64,000 bases of DNA from Thermoanaerobacteraceae bacterium (GCA_017656305.1 JACDOG010000004.1:124001-188000), one strand, 5' to 3'. Shown: positions 1 through 12,282, counted from the first letter of the stretch. The notes: generated by a model from the sequence alone, not told the origin. Program-made: numbers and translations.

Positions 1-282
1 GGTGCGTTTTAGTTTGTTCAAAGTATAGGTCCGTGCCGCTATGGCCTGGGCTTTCAGCGCTTCCATGTGAAAATGGGCGGGCATTTCCCCCGCAACCACT
101 CCCACAAGGTATTCCTCCAAAGGCATGACCATCACCTTGCCGGTATCATGCATCTTTACCCGAATTCCCGTACCGGCGTTTTTTACTTCCACATGGGGAC
201 CCTGCAATTTCAAAACTACTGAAGGAAGCAGAACCAGTAAAATTAGTACACCGGCAAACAGCCAAAAGAGGGTTTTCTTCAA
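1..282 (-). CDS. spoIID: Stage II sporulation protein D, N-terminal part (runs off window)
   Basis: SpoIID is a membrane-anchored lytic transglycosylase of the engulfment (DMP) machinery in the sporulating mother cell. The visible N-terminus has a basic start, one hydrophobic segment and the family signature [16 protein letters not shown] followed by [18 protein letters not shown] start at 282 is chosen because GGAG lies 9 nt upstream and gives a normal MKK signal-anchor. An in-frame ATG at 297 has no good ribosome site. The gene continues beyond base 1, so the catalytic C-terminal part is not seen. It lies downstream of murA and ywmB, as in Bacillus. Confidence 0.9.
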   Translation of the reverse strand, partial: MKKTLFWLFAGVLILLVLLPSVVLKLQGPHVEVKNAGTGIRVKMHDTGKVMVMPLEEYLVGVVAGEMPAHFHMEALKAQAIAARTYTLNKLKRT

Positions 283-397
283 AATGCTACACTCCATTTC
301 CGGGAGTAGTATTCTATTAAAATCTATTTGAATCCGAAAGTGATTATTCGCGAAAAGACAAAATTCAGACACCGATGCCGTAATACGGTAATCCTAC

Positions 398-418
398 CTT
401 CTCAATTCTGAATTCTAG
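398..418. repeat. Short run of degenerate 7-bp repeats
   Basis: In the spoIID-murA gap there are three consecutive heptamers of the TTCTGAA type (TTCTCAA, TTCTGAA, TTCTAGC). The same motif recurs in other gaps of this window near 17.5, 18.4 and 40.1 kb. No coding potential was seen in the gap. Confidence 0.5.
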
Positions 419-510
419 CGCCAAATTCCTTTGGAGAAAATGGCATATGCTGTCGTATTATGCAGCAGGAGTGCGGTTTTTTACCCACCCCGGGGTTGGC
501 TTGAGCAATT

Positions 511-537
511 AAAAAATCCCAACCCGCCGGTTGGGAT
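511..537 (-). terminator. Rho-independent terminator of murA
   Basis: A perfect 9-bp stem (516-524 with 529-537) with a 4-nt loop is followed, on the minus strand, by a run of T (A-run 511-516 on the plus strand). It overlaps the first base of the murA stop codon and separates murA from spoIID. Confidence 0.85.
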
Positions 538-1793
538 CAATCTGCCGCACGCCTGATGTTAGCGCCAATGTTTGATAGTTTTTCCACTATATTCTCATAA
601 CCGCGGTCAATGTGATAAGTACAGCCAATAGAAGTCTCGCCTTCCGCTACCAGCCCGGCTATGATCAACGCAGCTCCGGCCCTTAAGTCCGTGGCCTTTA
701 CCGGTGCGCCGGTCAAACAGCTGCCTCCCTTGACGATGGCACTATGGCCTTCTATGGTAATATTGGCACCCATGCGTTTCAACTCGTTAACATGCATGAA
801 GCGGTTTTCAAAAACCGTCTCCGTGATGACACTGGTTCCCTGGCAGGTTGTCATTAAAGCCATGAACTGGGCCTGCATGTCAGTGGGAAAACCGGGATAG
901 GGCAGGGTCTTGATATCCACCGCATAGAGTGCACCGTTGCTTTTTACCCTAATACCGCTGCTCTCTTCAATGATTTCCGCACCAGCTTCCTTGAGTTTTG
1001 CGACCACCGGCTTTAAATGGTCCTCAATAACGTTTTCCACCAGGACATTTCCACCGGCGGCAGCAACGGCAACCATATAGGTTCCCGCTTCAATGCGGTC
1101 GGGAATTACCGTGTGCAGTGCTCCCTTGAGACCGGCCACGCCGTCAATTTTGATGATATTGGTCCCGGCGCCAGTAATTCTGCCACCCATATTATTGATG
1201 AAGTTTGCCAAATCAACAATTTCCGGTTCTTCCGCAGCGTTTTCAATTATAGTGGTTCCTTCCGCCATGGCCGCAGCCATCATGATATTTTCGGTAGCGC
1301 CGACGCTGGGAAAGTCCAGGTACACCCTGGTGCCTTTTAATTTTTTGGCCGAAACGTCGATAATACCGTGACCGATTTCTATATTGGCGCCCAGTGCTGC
1401 CAGACCCTTGAGATGCAGGTCTATGGGGCGGCTGCCGATGGCACACCCACCGGGAAGGGACATGCGCGCGTGTCCGGTACGCGCCAGTAAGGGCCCCATC
1501 ACTAAAAAGGAAGCCCGCATCTTTCTCACATATTGGTATGGAGCTTCCCAGGTCTTCAAATGCTCGGAATTTATCTTTAGGGTTTTATCCTCAAAGGTGA
1601 CTTCGGCACCCAGATGTCGCAATACTTCACAAATAATCTCAACATCAGTGAGACGCGGTACGTCATCTATGACGCTGGAGCCTTCCTCAGCCAGCAGGGA
1701 CGCTGCAATAATGGGCAGTACGGCATTTTTGGCTCCACTAACCGTAACGGTACCTTCTAATGTTTCACCACCTGTGACAATTATTTTATCCAA
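537..1793 (-). CDS. murA: UDP-N-acetylglucosamine 1-carboxyvinyltransferase
   Basis: MurA transfers enolpyruvate from PEP to UDP-GlcNAc, the first committed step of cytoplasmic peptidoglycan precursor synthesis. The 418-residue length is typical. Visible landmarks are the N-terminal SGAKNA with Lys22, Arg93 in KMRAS, and the catalytic, fosfomycin-sensitive Cys117 in PGGCAIG. The start is TTG with AGGGAGGAA just upstream. The gene sits between ywmB and spoIID as B. subtilis murAA does, and ends in its own terminator. No second murA copy is seen in the fsa-glpX interval, where Bacillus has murAB. Confidence 0.97.
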   Translation of the reverse strand: MDKIIVTGGETLEGTVTVSGAKNAVLPIIAASLLAEEGSSVIDDVPRLTDVEIICEVLRHLGAEVTFEDKTLKINSEHLKTWEAPYQYVRKMRASFLVMGPLLARTGHARMSLPGGCAIGSRPIDLHLKGLAALGANIEIGHGIIDVSAKKLKGTRVYLDFPSVGATENIMMAAAMAEGTTIIENAAEEPEIVDLANFINNMGGRITGAGTNIIKIDGVAGLKGALHTVIPDRIEAGTYMVAVAAAGGNVLVENVIEDHLKPVVAKLKEAGAEIIEESSGIRVKSNGALYAVDIKTLPYPGFPTDMQAQFMALMTTCQGTSVITETVFENRFMHVNELKRMGANITIEGHSAIVKGGSCLTGAPVKATDLRAGAALIIAGLVAEGETSIGCTYHIDRGYENIVEKLSNIGANIRRAAD

Positions 1794-1897
1794 CCTGTCT
1801 TCCTCCCTAATACAGCGATGTCAGTTATTTCGTCAAAAAATGCCCTGTTTCCTGCTTTTTTGTGAGTTTCATTACTATTACAATTACTGCCAGGTTA

Positions 1898-2665
1898 TTA
1901 ATACTCCCCTTCTAACAGCGGCGACCCGATGTAGACGTATGTTTTTTGCTCGTTCTCATGATAACGCAGGGCGATGTTTAAGTTTACTTTTTTACCGCCT
2001 GCGACAATATAATCTTCAATGTCAGGAGTGTAACCACTGTAGCTGACCAGGTTTTCGTTATTAATCCCTTCCAGGTTTCCAGCACCTGCCGCCTCAAACA
2101 TTTTACGCAGCAGCAGATTCTTCTGCGGCTTTGCCAGTTCCCCATCTATCCTACCGGTAATGTAGGTGAAGATACTGGGCGCACTATTATAATATTCGAA
2201 AACATTCTCTATTTTCCGGCGGTAAGCCAGCATTGATTCCAGGTTTTCTGCCCGTGACAGGGTTACCACAAGGTATGTTTCCGGGTATTTCGGGTAGCCT
2301 TCTTTAGCAGCGTCCAATGATTGTACAATAATCATAGCATACTCCCGCGGCCGCAGTTCTTTAATAGCAGTGACACCCTGCATGTCTTCATATTCCTGTG
2401 TTTCCCGGGTAAAGGATTCCGTAATTCCCAGAACCATCCGTACTTCATCCACAACCTGCTGCAGCTGTTCTACGGACATGTAGTCATTATTTATTTTCGC
2501 CCAGCCCTGAACTTTTAATTCGTAAGGCGCTGCACCACTTGCCCGGAATGACCTCCAAAGAGGATTGGCAGCCATTTCCCCTTTGCTGAAGGTAGTCTCT
2601 ACAGGATTAAATAACAGGACGGACATAACACCGCAGACAATAAGTGCCAGTAAAAACTTTTTCAT
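1898..2665 (-). CDS. ywmB: YwmB-family secreted protein
   Basis: A 255-residue protein with an N-terminal signal peptide or anchor (basic MKK, then a hydrophobic stretch to about residue 20). The rest resembles the YwmB family, whose structure is TATA-box-binding-protein-like and whose biochemical role is not known. Recognisable segments include the WAKIN start of the domain and the C-terminal NIALRYHENEQKTYVYIGSP. Its place directly upstream of murA and spoIID matches Bacillus, which supports the family call. It is presumably exported and may act at the envelope, but that is inference. Confidence 0.8.
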   Translation of the reverse strand: MKKFLLALIVCGVMSVLLFNPVETTFSKGEMAANPLWRSFRASGAAPYELKVQGWAKINNDYMSVEQLQQVVDEVRMVLGITESFTRETQEYEDMQGVTAIKELRPREYAMIIVQSLDAAKEGYPKYPETYLVVTLSRAENLESMLAYRRKIENVFEYYNSAPSIFTYITGRIDGELAKPQKNLLLRKMFEAAGAGNLEGINNENLVSYSGYTPDIEDYIVAGGKKVNLNIALRYHENEQKTYVYIGSPLLEGEY

Positions 2666-2757
2666 AAAAAAACTCCCTCCTAATTAAACAGCATGGACAT
2701 AAGTATAGTTTTACCAGTTGCCTGCCGTTTAATAAGAGGGAAGAAAAAATATCTTTG

Positions 2758-3231
2758 CTACTGCATCAAGACATGCTGGTATGTAGTCACGTACCATTTC
2801 CGGTCTTCCCGGTTTTTCGCAACAAAAACCAAGTCAATTACCTGTTTTTGCTCATTGAACCCGTCTTCTTCAATATTCAGTTCATATTCCACGTTATACA
2901 GGGCACTGTCTTCATCCTTATTCTCTTCGGTTACTTTGATGTTATTTAAAATAACCTTCTTGTCCTTCAGTTCATTTCTGTCAAACAGGTATAAATCACG
3001 CTTGGCAAAACTCTGCTGCAGCTCCGGGGTCATGAGCTGATGCATCAATGCCCTGTCATTGTTTGCCTGGGCACGGATGAAAGCCTCCGCCACCGCCTTG
3101 GGATCATTTTGTTCCAGTGCCGTCCGCTGCGGTGCCTGTTCGCCGGGCAACGGGCTCCCTTTTTCAGAAAGACATCCTCCTAGAAGCAGTGTAAAAGCTA
3201 CCAGTAACAACAGCCACATGCCTTTTTTCAT
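2758..3231 (-). CDS. Small lipoprotein, NTF2/DUF4878-like
   Basis: A predicted lipoprotein of 157 residues. It has a basic N-terminus, a hydrophobic segment and the lipobox LLGG with Cys, so the mature protein would be membrane-tethered outside the cell. The body contains EAFIRAQANNDRALMHQLMTPE and a strand-rich end, a layout resembling the NTF2-like fold of DUF4878 lipoproteins; that resemblance is by eye only. The ATG at 3231 has GAGG 8 nt upstream, so the two upstream in-frame starts (3240, 3237) are rejected. A good sigma-A promoter lies upstream. Function unknown. Confidence 0.7.
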   Translation of the reverse strand: MKKGMWLLLLVAFTLLLGGCLSEKGSPLPGEQAPQRTALEQNDPKAVAEAFIRAQANNDRALMHQLMTPELQQSFAKRDLYLFDRNELKDKKVILNNIKVTEENKDEDSALYNVEYELNIEEDGFNEQKQVIDLVFVAKNREDRKWYVTTYQHVLMQ

Positions 3232-3277
3232 TGCCATCACCTCTTTTTCAGCAACCGTTTTTAATATTCCCTTAAAA

Positions 3278-3305
3278 ATTTTAATTCATGTAAGAAAAAT
3301 GTCAA
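3278..3305 (-). promoter_or_regulatory. Sigma-A-type promoter for the lipoprotein/ywmB/murA unit
   Basis: On the minus strand, TTGACA (3300-3305) and TAAAAT (3278-3283) are separated by 16 nt, about 47 nt upstream of the lipoprotein start. It probably drives the lipoprotein and perhaps ywmB and murA, since no terminator was noticed between these genes. Confidence 0.65.
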
Positions 3306-3317
3306 TAAACACACGTA

Positions 3318-3341
3318 CACCACGGCTTGCCTGCCGTGGTG
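3318..3341. other. Palindrome upstream of the lipoprotein promoter
   Basis: A perfect 9-bp inverted repeat (CACCACGGC and its complement) with a 6-nt loop lies just upstream of the predicted -35 box. There is no T-run, so it is not a typical terminator. It could be an operator or simply a hairpin in the end of the atp transcript. Confidence 0.4.
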
Positions 3342-3440
3342 CACATGCCTTTAGGTTAATTGCTTTGAATTTGAAGCAGCTACCAATACTATTCTTGCTA
3401 AGCGGACATTTTCCTGCCTAAATTTCGTGGTAATATCTGT

Positions 3441-3484
3441 ATTAAAATAAAAGGGTGTTCGAAAAGGAACCCTTTTCGAACACC
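3441..3484 (-). terminator. Terminator of the ATP synthase operon
   Basis: A perfect 14-bp stem (3454-3467 with 3471-3484), 3-nt loop, followed on the minus strand by a T-rich tract. It begins four bases after the atpC stop codon, so it ends the atp operon. Confidence 0.92.
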
Positions 3485-3487
3485 GCT

Positions 3488-3898
3488 TTATTCATCTCCG
3501 CTTACTGCCTCAATTCGTGCCAATGCCCGGCGCAGTGCAAACTCCGCCCTGGCAACGTCCAGGCCCTCCGGCCTTTCTCTCAGGCGTTTTTCCGCACGTT
3601 CTTTAGCTCTTTTTGCCCGTTCCACATCTATTTCCTCGGCCAGTTCAGCGGTATCTGCCATGATAGTGACCTTGTCGTTCATTACCTCCATGAACCCGCC
3701 GCTGATGGCCATCCTGTCTTCAGAACCACCGGTCTTCATCCTGACGACACCGGGCTGCAGTCCTGTTACCAGGGGAGCGTGTCCGGGCAAAACACCTAAA
3801 TAACCTTCACTGGCGGGAATCACCAGAGACTCGATTTCTTTTTCAATTACAGAACGCTCCGGTGTCACCACCTCAACTGTAATCCTTTTATCCGCCAT
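3488..3898 (-). CDS. atpC: ATP synthase F1 epsilon subunit
   Basis: Epsilon forms part of the central stalk of F1 and can inhibit ATP hydrolysis through its C-terminal helices. The N-terminal beta-sandwich is recognisable from VVTPERSVIEKE and the GYLGVLPGHAPLVTGLQPG stretch. The C-terminal helical part has the ERAKRAKERAEKRL segment. The ATG at 3898 is preferred to an upstream GTG, because AAGGA lies 10 nt upstream of the ATG and too close to the GTG. It is the last gene of the atp operon, 15 bp after atpD. Confidence 0.95.
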   Translation of the reverse strand: MADKRITVEVVTPERSVIEKEIESLVIPASEGYLGVLPGHAPLVTGLQPGVVRMKTGGSEDRMAISGGFMEVMNDKVTIMADTAELAEEIDVERAKRAKERAEKRLRERPEGLDVARAEFALRRALARIEAVSGDE

Positions 3899-3913
3899 TA
3901 CGACCACGTCCTT

Positions 3914-5329
<1,416 letters not shown>

Positions 5330-5386
5330 TCATTTTCCCTCCATTCGTAAGTTAGTATTTCCTGTATTGCAAAACACCTGCAAAGT

Positions 5387-6241
5387 TTATTCCAAAGCAG
5401 CAGCGCCACCGACAATTTCGGAAATCTCACGGGTAATGGCCGCCTGACGCGCCCTGTTAAATGACAGCGTCAGCTTATCAATCATTTCTTCAGCGTTGCT
5501 GGTTGCGGAATCCATAGCCGTCATCCGGGCACCATGCTCACTGGCTTTTGCTTCCAGTAACACCCGGTAAACCACGGTTTCCACATACCTGGGCAACAGC
5601 GTTCCCAGCACTTCCCTGGCACTGGGTTCGAAAAGATACTCCACCTCAGGCACCTCATCCGTTTTCGTTTCCGGATCAATCGGTAGCAGCTGTATCACCT
5701 TCGGTATCTGGCTCATGGCACTCCTGAACTCAGTGTAAACCAGGTGAATTTCATCAAATGTTCCATCCAGGTACATCCTGGTAAAGGTGCTGGCCAGCTC
5801 TCGCGCCTGGATGAAGTTTGGATTGTCACCGATGTTGATAAAATCCCGCTCAATCTCAACGTTTCTCCTGCGGAAGTAATCCCGTGCTTTGCGGCCAATC
5901 ACCACCAGGGCCACGTCTTCGTCCCTCTCACGAATGGTCCGTTCGGTAAGCTTGATCACGTTGGCATTGTAACCGCCGCATAAACCGCGGTCACCGGTGA
6001 TTACCACGTAGCCCACACGTTTCACCGGGCGCTGCTTTACCAGGTCAAAGTCCAGTTCTCCTGAAGCTTCTACAAGACGGGCCAGCACTTCCTGCAGTTT
6101 ATTGGAATACGGCCTTGCCGCAGCAACTGCTTCCTGTGCTCTGCGAAGCTTGGCTGCGGAGACCATTTTCATGGCCTTTGTAATTTGCTGGGTATTATTT
6201 ACACTGCGGATACGCCGCTTGATGTCCCGCATGCTGGGCAT
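5387..6241 (-). CDS. atpG: ATP synthase F1 gamma subunit
   Basis: Gamma is the rotor shaft that couples c-ring rotation to catalysis. The protein has 284 residues. It starts with the family signature MPSMRDIKRRIRSVNNTQQI, has GDRGLCGGYNANV in the middle, and ends with ATSNAEEMIDKL and ARQAAITREISEIVGGA, the conserved C-terminal helix that sits inside the F1 barrel. It lies between atpA and atpD in the operon. Confidence 0.98.
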   Translation of the reverse strand: MPSMRDIKRRIRSVNNTQQITKAMKMVSAAKLRRAQEAVAAARPYSNKLQEVLARLVEASGELDFDLVKQRPVKRVGYVVITGDRGLCGGYNANVIKLTERTIRERDEDVALVVIGRKARDYFRRRNVEIERDFINIGDNPNFIQARELASTFTRMYLDGTFDEIHLVYTEFRSAMSQIPKVIQLLPIDPETKTDEVPEVEYLFEPSAREVLGTLLPRYVETVVYRVLLEAKASEHGARMTAMDSATSNAEEMIDKLTLSFNRARQAAITREISEIVGGAAALE

Positions 6242-6280
6242 AACATCTTCACCACCTTTATTTAGGTGTCCTCTATGGCT

Positions 6281-8353
<2,073 letters not shown>

Positions 8354-8357
<4 letters not shown>

Positions 8358-8857
8358 TGCAGTTTGCTCACCTCGGATACAAAGTCCTCAACCAGCTTCC
8401 TCTGGTCTTCATCGGTAATGGTACGGTTTACCACTTTGCCTGCTACCAGCAGTGCCAGGTTGGCCACCTCATCGCGAATTTCAGCCAGTGCTTTTGCTTT
8501 TTCACCGGCAATTTCTTCTTTGGCCTTGGCCAGTGTTCTTACCGCCTCTTCCTGAGCTTCGGCAATAATCTGCTGTCTCATTTCCTCACCGGTCTTATTG
8601 GCCCGTTCAATGATTTCCTGAGCTTCCTTCTTGGCATTATCCAGCTTTTCCTGGTATTCGGCCAGCAATCTTTCGCTCTCTTCTTTAGCCTTAGTGGCAT
8701 CGGCAATAGACTTTTCTATTTTTTCCTCGCGTTCCCGCATGATTTTGGTTACGGGCTGGTATAATAATATATTTAAAACAGCAATCACTATCAACAAGTT
8801 GATTACCTGAAACAGGAATGTCCATACGTTGAAGTTTAGTGCCTCTAGGATTGCCAT
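8354..8857 (-). CDS. atpF: ATP synthase F0 b subunit
   Basis: The b subunit forms the peripheral stalk that holds F1 against rotation. It has one N-terminal membrane helix (about residues 10-33, FNVWTFLFQVINLLIVIAVL) followed by a long charged coiled coil rich in Ala, Glu and Lys. The length, 167 residues, is typical. The start has GGGGAGG upstream. It is separated from atpE by a strong intercistronic hairpin. Confidence 0.96.
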
Positions 8858-8893
8858 GGGTTAACCTCCCCTCTTGCCCGGTAAATAGTACAT

Positions 8894-8923
8894 GGGCGAA
8901 TAAGATGTAAGTCTTATTCGCCC
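8894..8923 (-). other. Intercistronic hairpin between atpE and atpF
   Basis: A perfect 12-bp stem (8894-8905 with 8912-8923) with a 6-nt loop lies between the atpE stop and the atpF start. There is no T-run on either side, so it is not a standard terminator. In the mRNA it would sit just 3' of the c-subunit gene, where it could protect the upstream message or reduce readthrough. This would fit the need for many c subunits per complex. Confidence 0.6.
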
Positions 8924-8942
8924 GCAACCAGTTTAGTAATGC

Positions 8943-9170
8943 TTAAGCAATCTTGGTCCACAACAGAATGGCAATAACGAATGAAAAGAGCGTGAGTGCT
9001 TCCATGAATGCCAGAGCGAGAAGTAAAGAGGTTCTAATTTCACCGGAAGCTTCCGGCTGACGGGCAATACCCTCCATTGCTCTTGCTGACGCATTACCCT
9101 GACCCAGTGCTGAACCCAAAGCTGCCAAACCAATGGCCAGGCCTACGGCAAGAAAGCTTAAACCTGACAT
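8943..9170 (-). CDS. atpE: ATP synthase F0 c subunit
   Basis: The 75-residue proteolipid that forms the rotor ring: two membrane helices joined by the polar loop ARQPE (residues 37-41). The ion-carrying carboxylate is Glu57. Gln24 is present, but the positions after the Glu are Ala58 and Leu59 rather than the Ser-Thr that completes the Na+ site of the Ilyobacter and Propionigenium rings. The AFMEALT motif looks like the H+ rings of cyanobacteria. H+ specificity is therefore inferred. The ribosome site AAAGGAGGG is the strongest in the operon. Confidence 0.97.
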   Translation of the reverse strand: MSGLSFLAVGLAIGLAALGSALGQGNASARAMEGIARQPEASGEIRTSLLLALAFMEALTLFSFVIAILLWTKIA

Positions 9171-9244
9171 TTAATTTCCCTCCTTTCAAAACTTAAATTT
9201 AGAAAACCCCATAAAACCCAAACAACAAAAAGTGGGTAAATTGA

Positions 9245-9934
9245 CTAGTGCCCTTTAATAAATGTTTGGATATAGGTAATGGGTAACAAAGTAAAAACAA
9301 AGGCCTGAATAAATCCCATTAGCACACCTAAAAGCATTACAGGAGTAGGAATTATTAAGGGCACCAATATGAAAAGAATGGTAACTACCATCTTCTCACC
9401 AAACATATTACCAAACAAACGCAAAGACAGCGAAACGGGCTTGACAAACTCTTCTATTATGGTTAATGGCGCCAGTACTATATTGGGCTCGATAAAGTGA
9501 CGCAGATAGCCGCCGAGCCCTTTCTTTTGAATGGCAAAAATCTGCACCAAGATGATAGTGGTAACACCAAAAGCCGCAGTGGTACTGATGTCAATAGTCG
9601 GCGGTTTGACCGTCGGAATAAACCAGGATAAATTAAGACTGAGAATAAAAATAAACAGCGTTGCAATTAAAGGAAGGTATTTCCTGCCTTCTTTGCCCAT
9701 AGCATCTTCCAACAAGCCTTCAATGAATCCCACTACCATCTCCAAGATATGCTGGACTCCCCGGGGCTTACTGCTGAGGTTCCGGGTAGCAAGAAAGACT
9801 GCCACAATCAATACTACCATAACCAGCCATGTGGTCACTACCGTTGAGGAAACGGGTATGTTACCGATATAAAATACGGTATGCGACCTTAAGTGTTCCA
9901 TAATGTGAGCTAATTCTTGCATCTTTTCCCCCAC
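9245..9934 (-). CDS. atpB: ATP synthase F0 a subunit
   Basis: The a subunit provides the ion half-channels against the c-ring. It has several membrane helices. Helix 4 carries the essential Arg in PVSLSLRLFGNMFGEK, and the C-terminus GFIQAFVFTLLPITYI is typical. A GTG at 9934 is chosen because AAGGGGTGAT lies upstream. An ATG at 9922 with GGGGGA is an alternative, and a TTG at 9955 is unlikely. The gene begins just after the atpI stop. Confidence 0.95.
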   Translation of the reverse strand: MGEKMQELAHIMEHLRSHTVFYIGNIPVSSTVVTTWLVMVVLIVAVFLATRNLSSKPRGVQHILEMVVGFIEGLLEDAMGKEGRKYLPLIATLFIFILSLNLSWFIPTVKPPTIDISTTAAFGVTTIILVQIFAIQKKGLGGYLRHFIEPNIVLAPLTIIEEFVKPVSLSLRLFGNMFGEKMVVTILFILVPLIIPTPVMLLGVLMGFIQAFVFTLLPITYIQTFIKGH

Positions 9935-9938
9935 AATA

Positions 9939-10355
9939 TCACCCCTTTCTGTCAAAGATTACTGCTCCCAGCCCCTCAATAATGTGCACAAGCACCTGCA
10001 GGGTTAAACCCGTAACCACCCCCAGCATAAACTGGACGTCCACCACCAAGGAAACAATCAGGGCCGTAAAGGAAATTATCAAACGGTAAAGAAAACGGCG
10101 CATAAAAAGAACCTGGGCTTTTCTAGCATTGTCAACATAACTGTGGATGGTACTCATTACCAAATATAGGTTGAAAATTCCCAAGGGTACGCCTGCTAGT
10201 ATTCCCACTGACAAAAATTTCATTCCTAACCAGCAGGCTATAACGGCAAATAGCAACCCCAGTACGATGATTTGCGTCATTTTCACAAGCAGTTGTTTTT
10301 GATACTGGCCCAAATCTTCATTTTTGGTTATCGTCATCATCCTCCGAAAACGCAT
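9939..10355 (-). CDS. atpI: ATP synthase subunit I (AtpI family)
   Basis: A small four-helix membrane protein of the AtpI family, which helps c-ring assembly in related species. There are four hydrophobic segments in about 138 residues, and the gene lies directly upstream of atpB. It starts inside the end of atpZ in another frame. The exact start is unclear: ATGs at 10355, 10340 and 10337 all sit very close to GAGG or GGAGG, so the N-terminus may be 5-6 residues shorter than given. Confidence 0.8.
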   Translation of the reverse strand: MRFRRMMTITKNEDLGQYQKQLLVKMTQIIVLGLLFAVIACWLGMKFLSVGILAGVPLGIFNLYLVMSTIHSYVDNARKAQVLFMRRFLYRLIISFTALIVSLVVDVQFMLGVVTGLTLQVLVHIIEGLGAVIFDRKG

Positions 10356-10575
10356 CCTCAGTTTTTTGCAGTACCTGTAATTCGGCCAGCAGGCTTTTAA
10401 AGGACACGGCCACTCCCAGCAGAATACCTACCAGCAAAAACCAGGGCTCGGTACCCAGCCTGTTATCCAGCCAGCTTCCTCCATAGTAGCCGAGAAAAAT
10501 ACTAAGAGCCATAGTTATGCCAAACGACATCGCAAAGTTGGCATAACGCGCATAGCTCCAGTATTCTTTCTTCAT
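10318..10575 (-). CDS. atpZ: AtpZ-family protein at the head of the atp operon
   Basis: An 85-residue protein with two membrane helices separated by the short motif GGSWLDNRLGTEP. This layout is characteristic of AtpZ, a partner of AtpI (a Mg2+/Ca2+ channel role has been proposed for the pair in alkaliphilic Bacillus). The C-terminus is strongly acidic (EDAFSEDDDD). It is the first gene of the atp operon and overlaps atpI by 38 bp. Confidence 0.85.
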   Translation of the reverse strand: MKKEYWSYARYANFAMSFGITMALSIFLGYYGGSWLDNRLGTEPWFLLVGILLGVAVSFKSLLAELQVLQKTEDAFSEDDDDNQK

Positions 10576-10800
10576 AAATTCACATCCTCATATTTTATTG
10601 AAAATGGCATTTAATTTCAAGCATTAACCTTCCAATTCATATTCATTTTTGTATATACCATATACCGACCTTAACACCAGCTTCTTATCCCCAACACATA
10701 GTGGGATATATTCTATCTTAAACCAAAAATCCCTTTTATATTTTTGAGATTTTTTCATGGAATAGTCGCAATTTTTAGATTTCTTTCTGCTGCAGCGGCC

Positions 10801-11946
10801 TTACGGTTGGAAATCCGCCGGTCTTTCCTGGCTCAGGCCAAAATAGTAGTCCAGAGCCCGGACTATTCTCCAGCAGGCCCTACCGTCACCGTACGGGTTG
10901 GTTGCCTGGGCCATGGACCGGTACTCCTGCTCGCTTTCCAGCAACTTCGCCGCCTGGGTCACGATTTCTTCCTCATCGGTACCGACCAGTTTTACCGTTC
11001 CTGCTGCCACCGCTTCCGGGCGTTCGGTAGTATCTCTCAACACCAGTACAGGCTTGCCCAATGAAGGAGCTTCCTCCTGCATGCCGCCGGAATCGGTCAT
11101 TACCAGATAGGACCGGTCCATTAAATTGGCAAAAGGCTCGTAATCTAGAGGCTCAATCAGTTTCACCCGCGGCACACTGCCCAGTATATCACCGGCCCAC
11201 TGCCGGATGCGGGGGTTTTTGTGGACGGGAAAGACCACAGCTATATCCGGGAACCTCTCCACCAGCCTTTTAACCGCGCGGAAAATTCTCAGCATGGGTT
11301 CACCCCAGTTCTCCCGCCGGTGAGCCGTCAGCAGAATTACCCTGCTGCTCCCGGTAAGCAGTTCATTCAGATCTGCATCCTCAAAGGTATAATGTTCGTC
11401 CACAGTATCCAGTAACGCATCAATCACTGTATTGCCAGTAATATAAATTTTTTCCCCGGGAACATTTTCCGCACGTAAGTTCTGTGCGGCCTGCCCGGTA
11501 GGCGCAAAATGCAGGTCTGCCAGCACTCCGGTGAGCTGCCGGTTCATCTCCTCGGGAAAAGGAGAGTACTTGTTGCAGGTACGCAGTCCTGCCTCCACAT
11601 GCCCTACCGGTACTTGCTGGTAAAAGCTGGCCAGGGCCCCCACAAAGGTTGTAGTGGTATCCCCGTGGACCAGGACAATGTCCGGTTGTTCCTCTATGAT
11701 AATCTTTTCCAGGCCATTAAGCACCCGGGACGTAACCTGGGTTAGCGTCTGACCGTGCTGCATGATATTCAGGTCATGATCCGGCTTAATGTTAAATAAA
11801 TCCAGCACCTGGTCCAGCATTTCCCGGTGCTGTGCCGATACGGCTACTCGAGTTTCGTAAGCCGGTGACTGCTCCAAGGCTTTTACCAGCGGTGCCATTT
11901 TAATAGCCTCCGGCCTGGTCCCAAAGATTGTCAAGACTTTTGGCAA
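10801..11946 (-). CDS. wecB: UDP-N-acetylglucosamine 2-epimerase (non-hydrolysing)
   Basis: The enzyme interconverts UDP-GlcNAc and UDP-ManNAc, supplying ManNAc for wall teichoic acid linkage units or other surface polymers. The 381 residues start with VLTIFGTRPEAIKMAPLV. They contain GHVEAGLRT, LTAHRRENWG and TDSGGMQEEAPSLGKPVLVLR, all hallmarks of the GT-B-fold epimerase. The start is TTG with a G-rich ribosome site 6 nt upstream. The gene lies next to upp and the atp operon as mnaA does in Bacillus. Confidence 0.96.
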   Translation of the reverse strand: MPKVLTIFGTRPEAIKMAPLVKALEQSPAYETRVAVSAQHREMLDQVLDLFNIKPDHDLNIMQHGQTLTQVTSRVLNGLEKIIIEEQPDIVLVHGDTTTTFVGALASFYQQVPVGHVEAGLRTCNKYSPFPEEMNRQLTGVLADLHFAPTGQAAQNLRAENVPGEKIYITGNTVIDALLDTVDEHYTFEDADLNELLTGSSRVILLTAHRRENWGEPMLRIFRAVKRLVERFPDIAVVFPVHKNPRIRQWAGDILGSVPRVKLIEPLDYEPFANLMDRSYLVMTDSGGMQEEAPSLGKPVLVLRDTTERPEAVAAGTVKLVGTDEEEIVTQAAKLLESEQEYRSMAQATNPYGDGRACWRIVRALDYYFGLSQERPADFQP

Positions 11947-11963
11947 ACCAATCCCCCCACGTG

Positions 11964-12281
11964 TTAGGCCTCTTTATCCAGATAGCCCTTTTTCACAAGC
12001 TTATTGATATGCTCTTCCAGCGCCTGTTCGATATCAATGCCGTAGGTTTCCTCCAGCACAAACATCATAGACACCGCTGTCTGCGCCACATCCAGCAGTT
12101 CCTGGGTAATCATGGCCATCACCTCTTTTTCCTCCAGCTTGGTCTGCTCACCGTTCAGGCCGCGAAACTTACCCATGGCCTGGGCCAGTTCCCCGGTCTC
12201 CTCCATCAACTTTAGCGCCGTAGATTCTAGTGAAGGTGACAGCTTGTTCAAGCGAGGCAAGGCAACAATTTTCTTCTCCAC
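11964..12281 (-). CDS. MazG-like nucleotide pyrophosphohydrolase
   Basis: A single-domain all-alpha NTP pyrophosphohydrolase of 105 residues. It shows the metal-binding pattern EETGE in the first helix pair and QELLDVAQT (ExxD) in the second. Such proteins hydrolyse dNTPs or NTPs to the monophosphate for house-cleaning; the substrate cannot be told. The GTG at 12281 has GGGGAG 7 nt upstream and follows the comEB stop immediately; the longer reading would overlap comEB. Next to a dCMP deaminase and upp, a role in pyrimidine pool control is plausible. Confidence 0.85.
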   Translation of the reverse strand: MEKKIVALPRLNKLSPSLESTALKLMEETGELAQAMGKFRGLNGEQTKLEEKEVMAMITQELLDVAQTAVSMMFVLEETYGIDIEQALEEHINKLVKKGYLDKEA

Positions 12282-12282
12282 T

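Noticed and set aside
10576-10800. A promoter for the atp operon (TTGAAA and TAAAAT, 17 nt apart on the minus strand)
   Set aside because: The boxes fit, but the start would fall only about 10 nt before the atpZ ATG, cutting off the GAGG ribosome site. Not supported.
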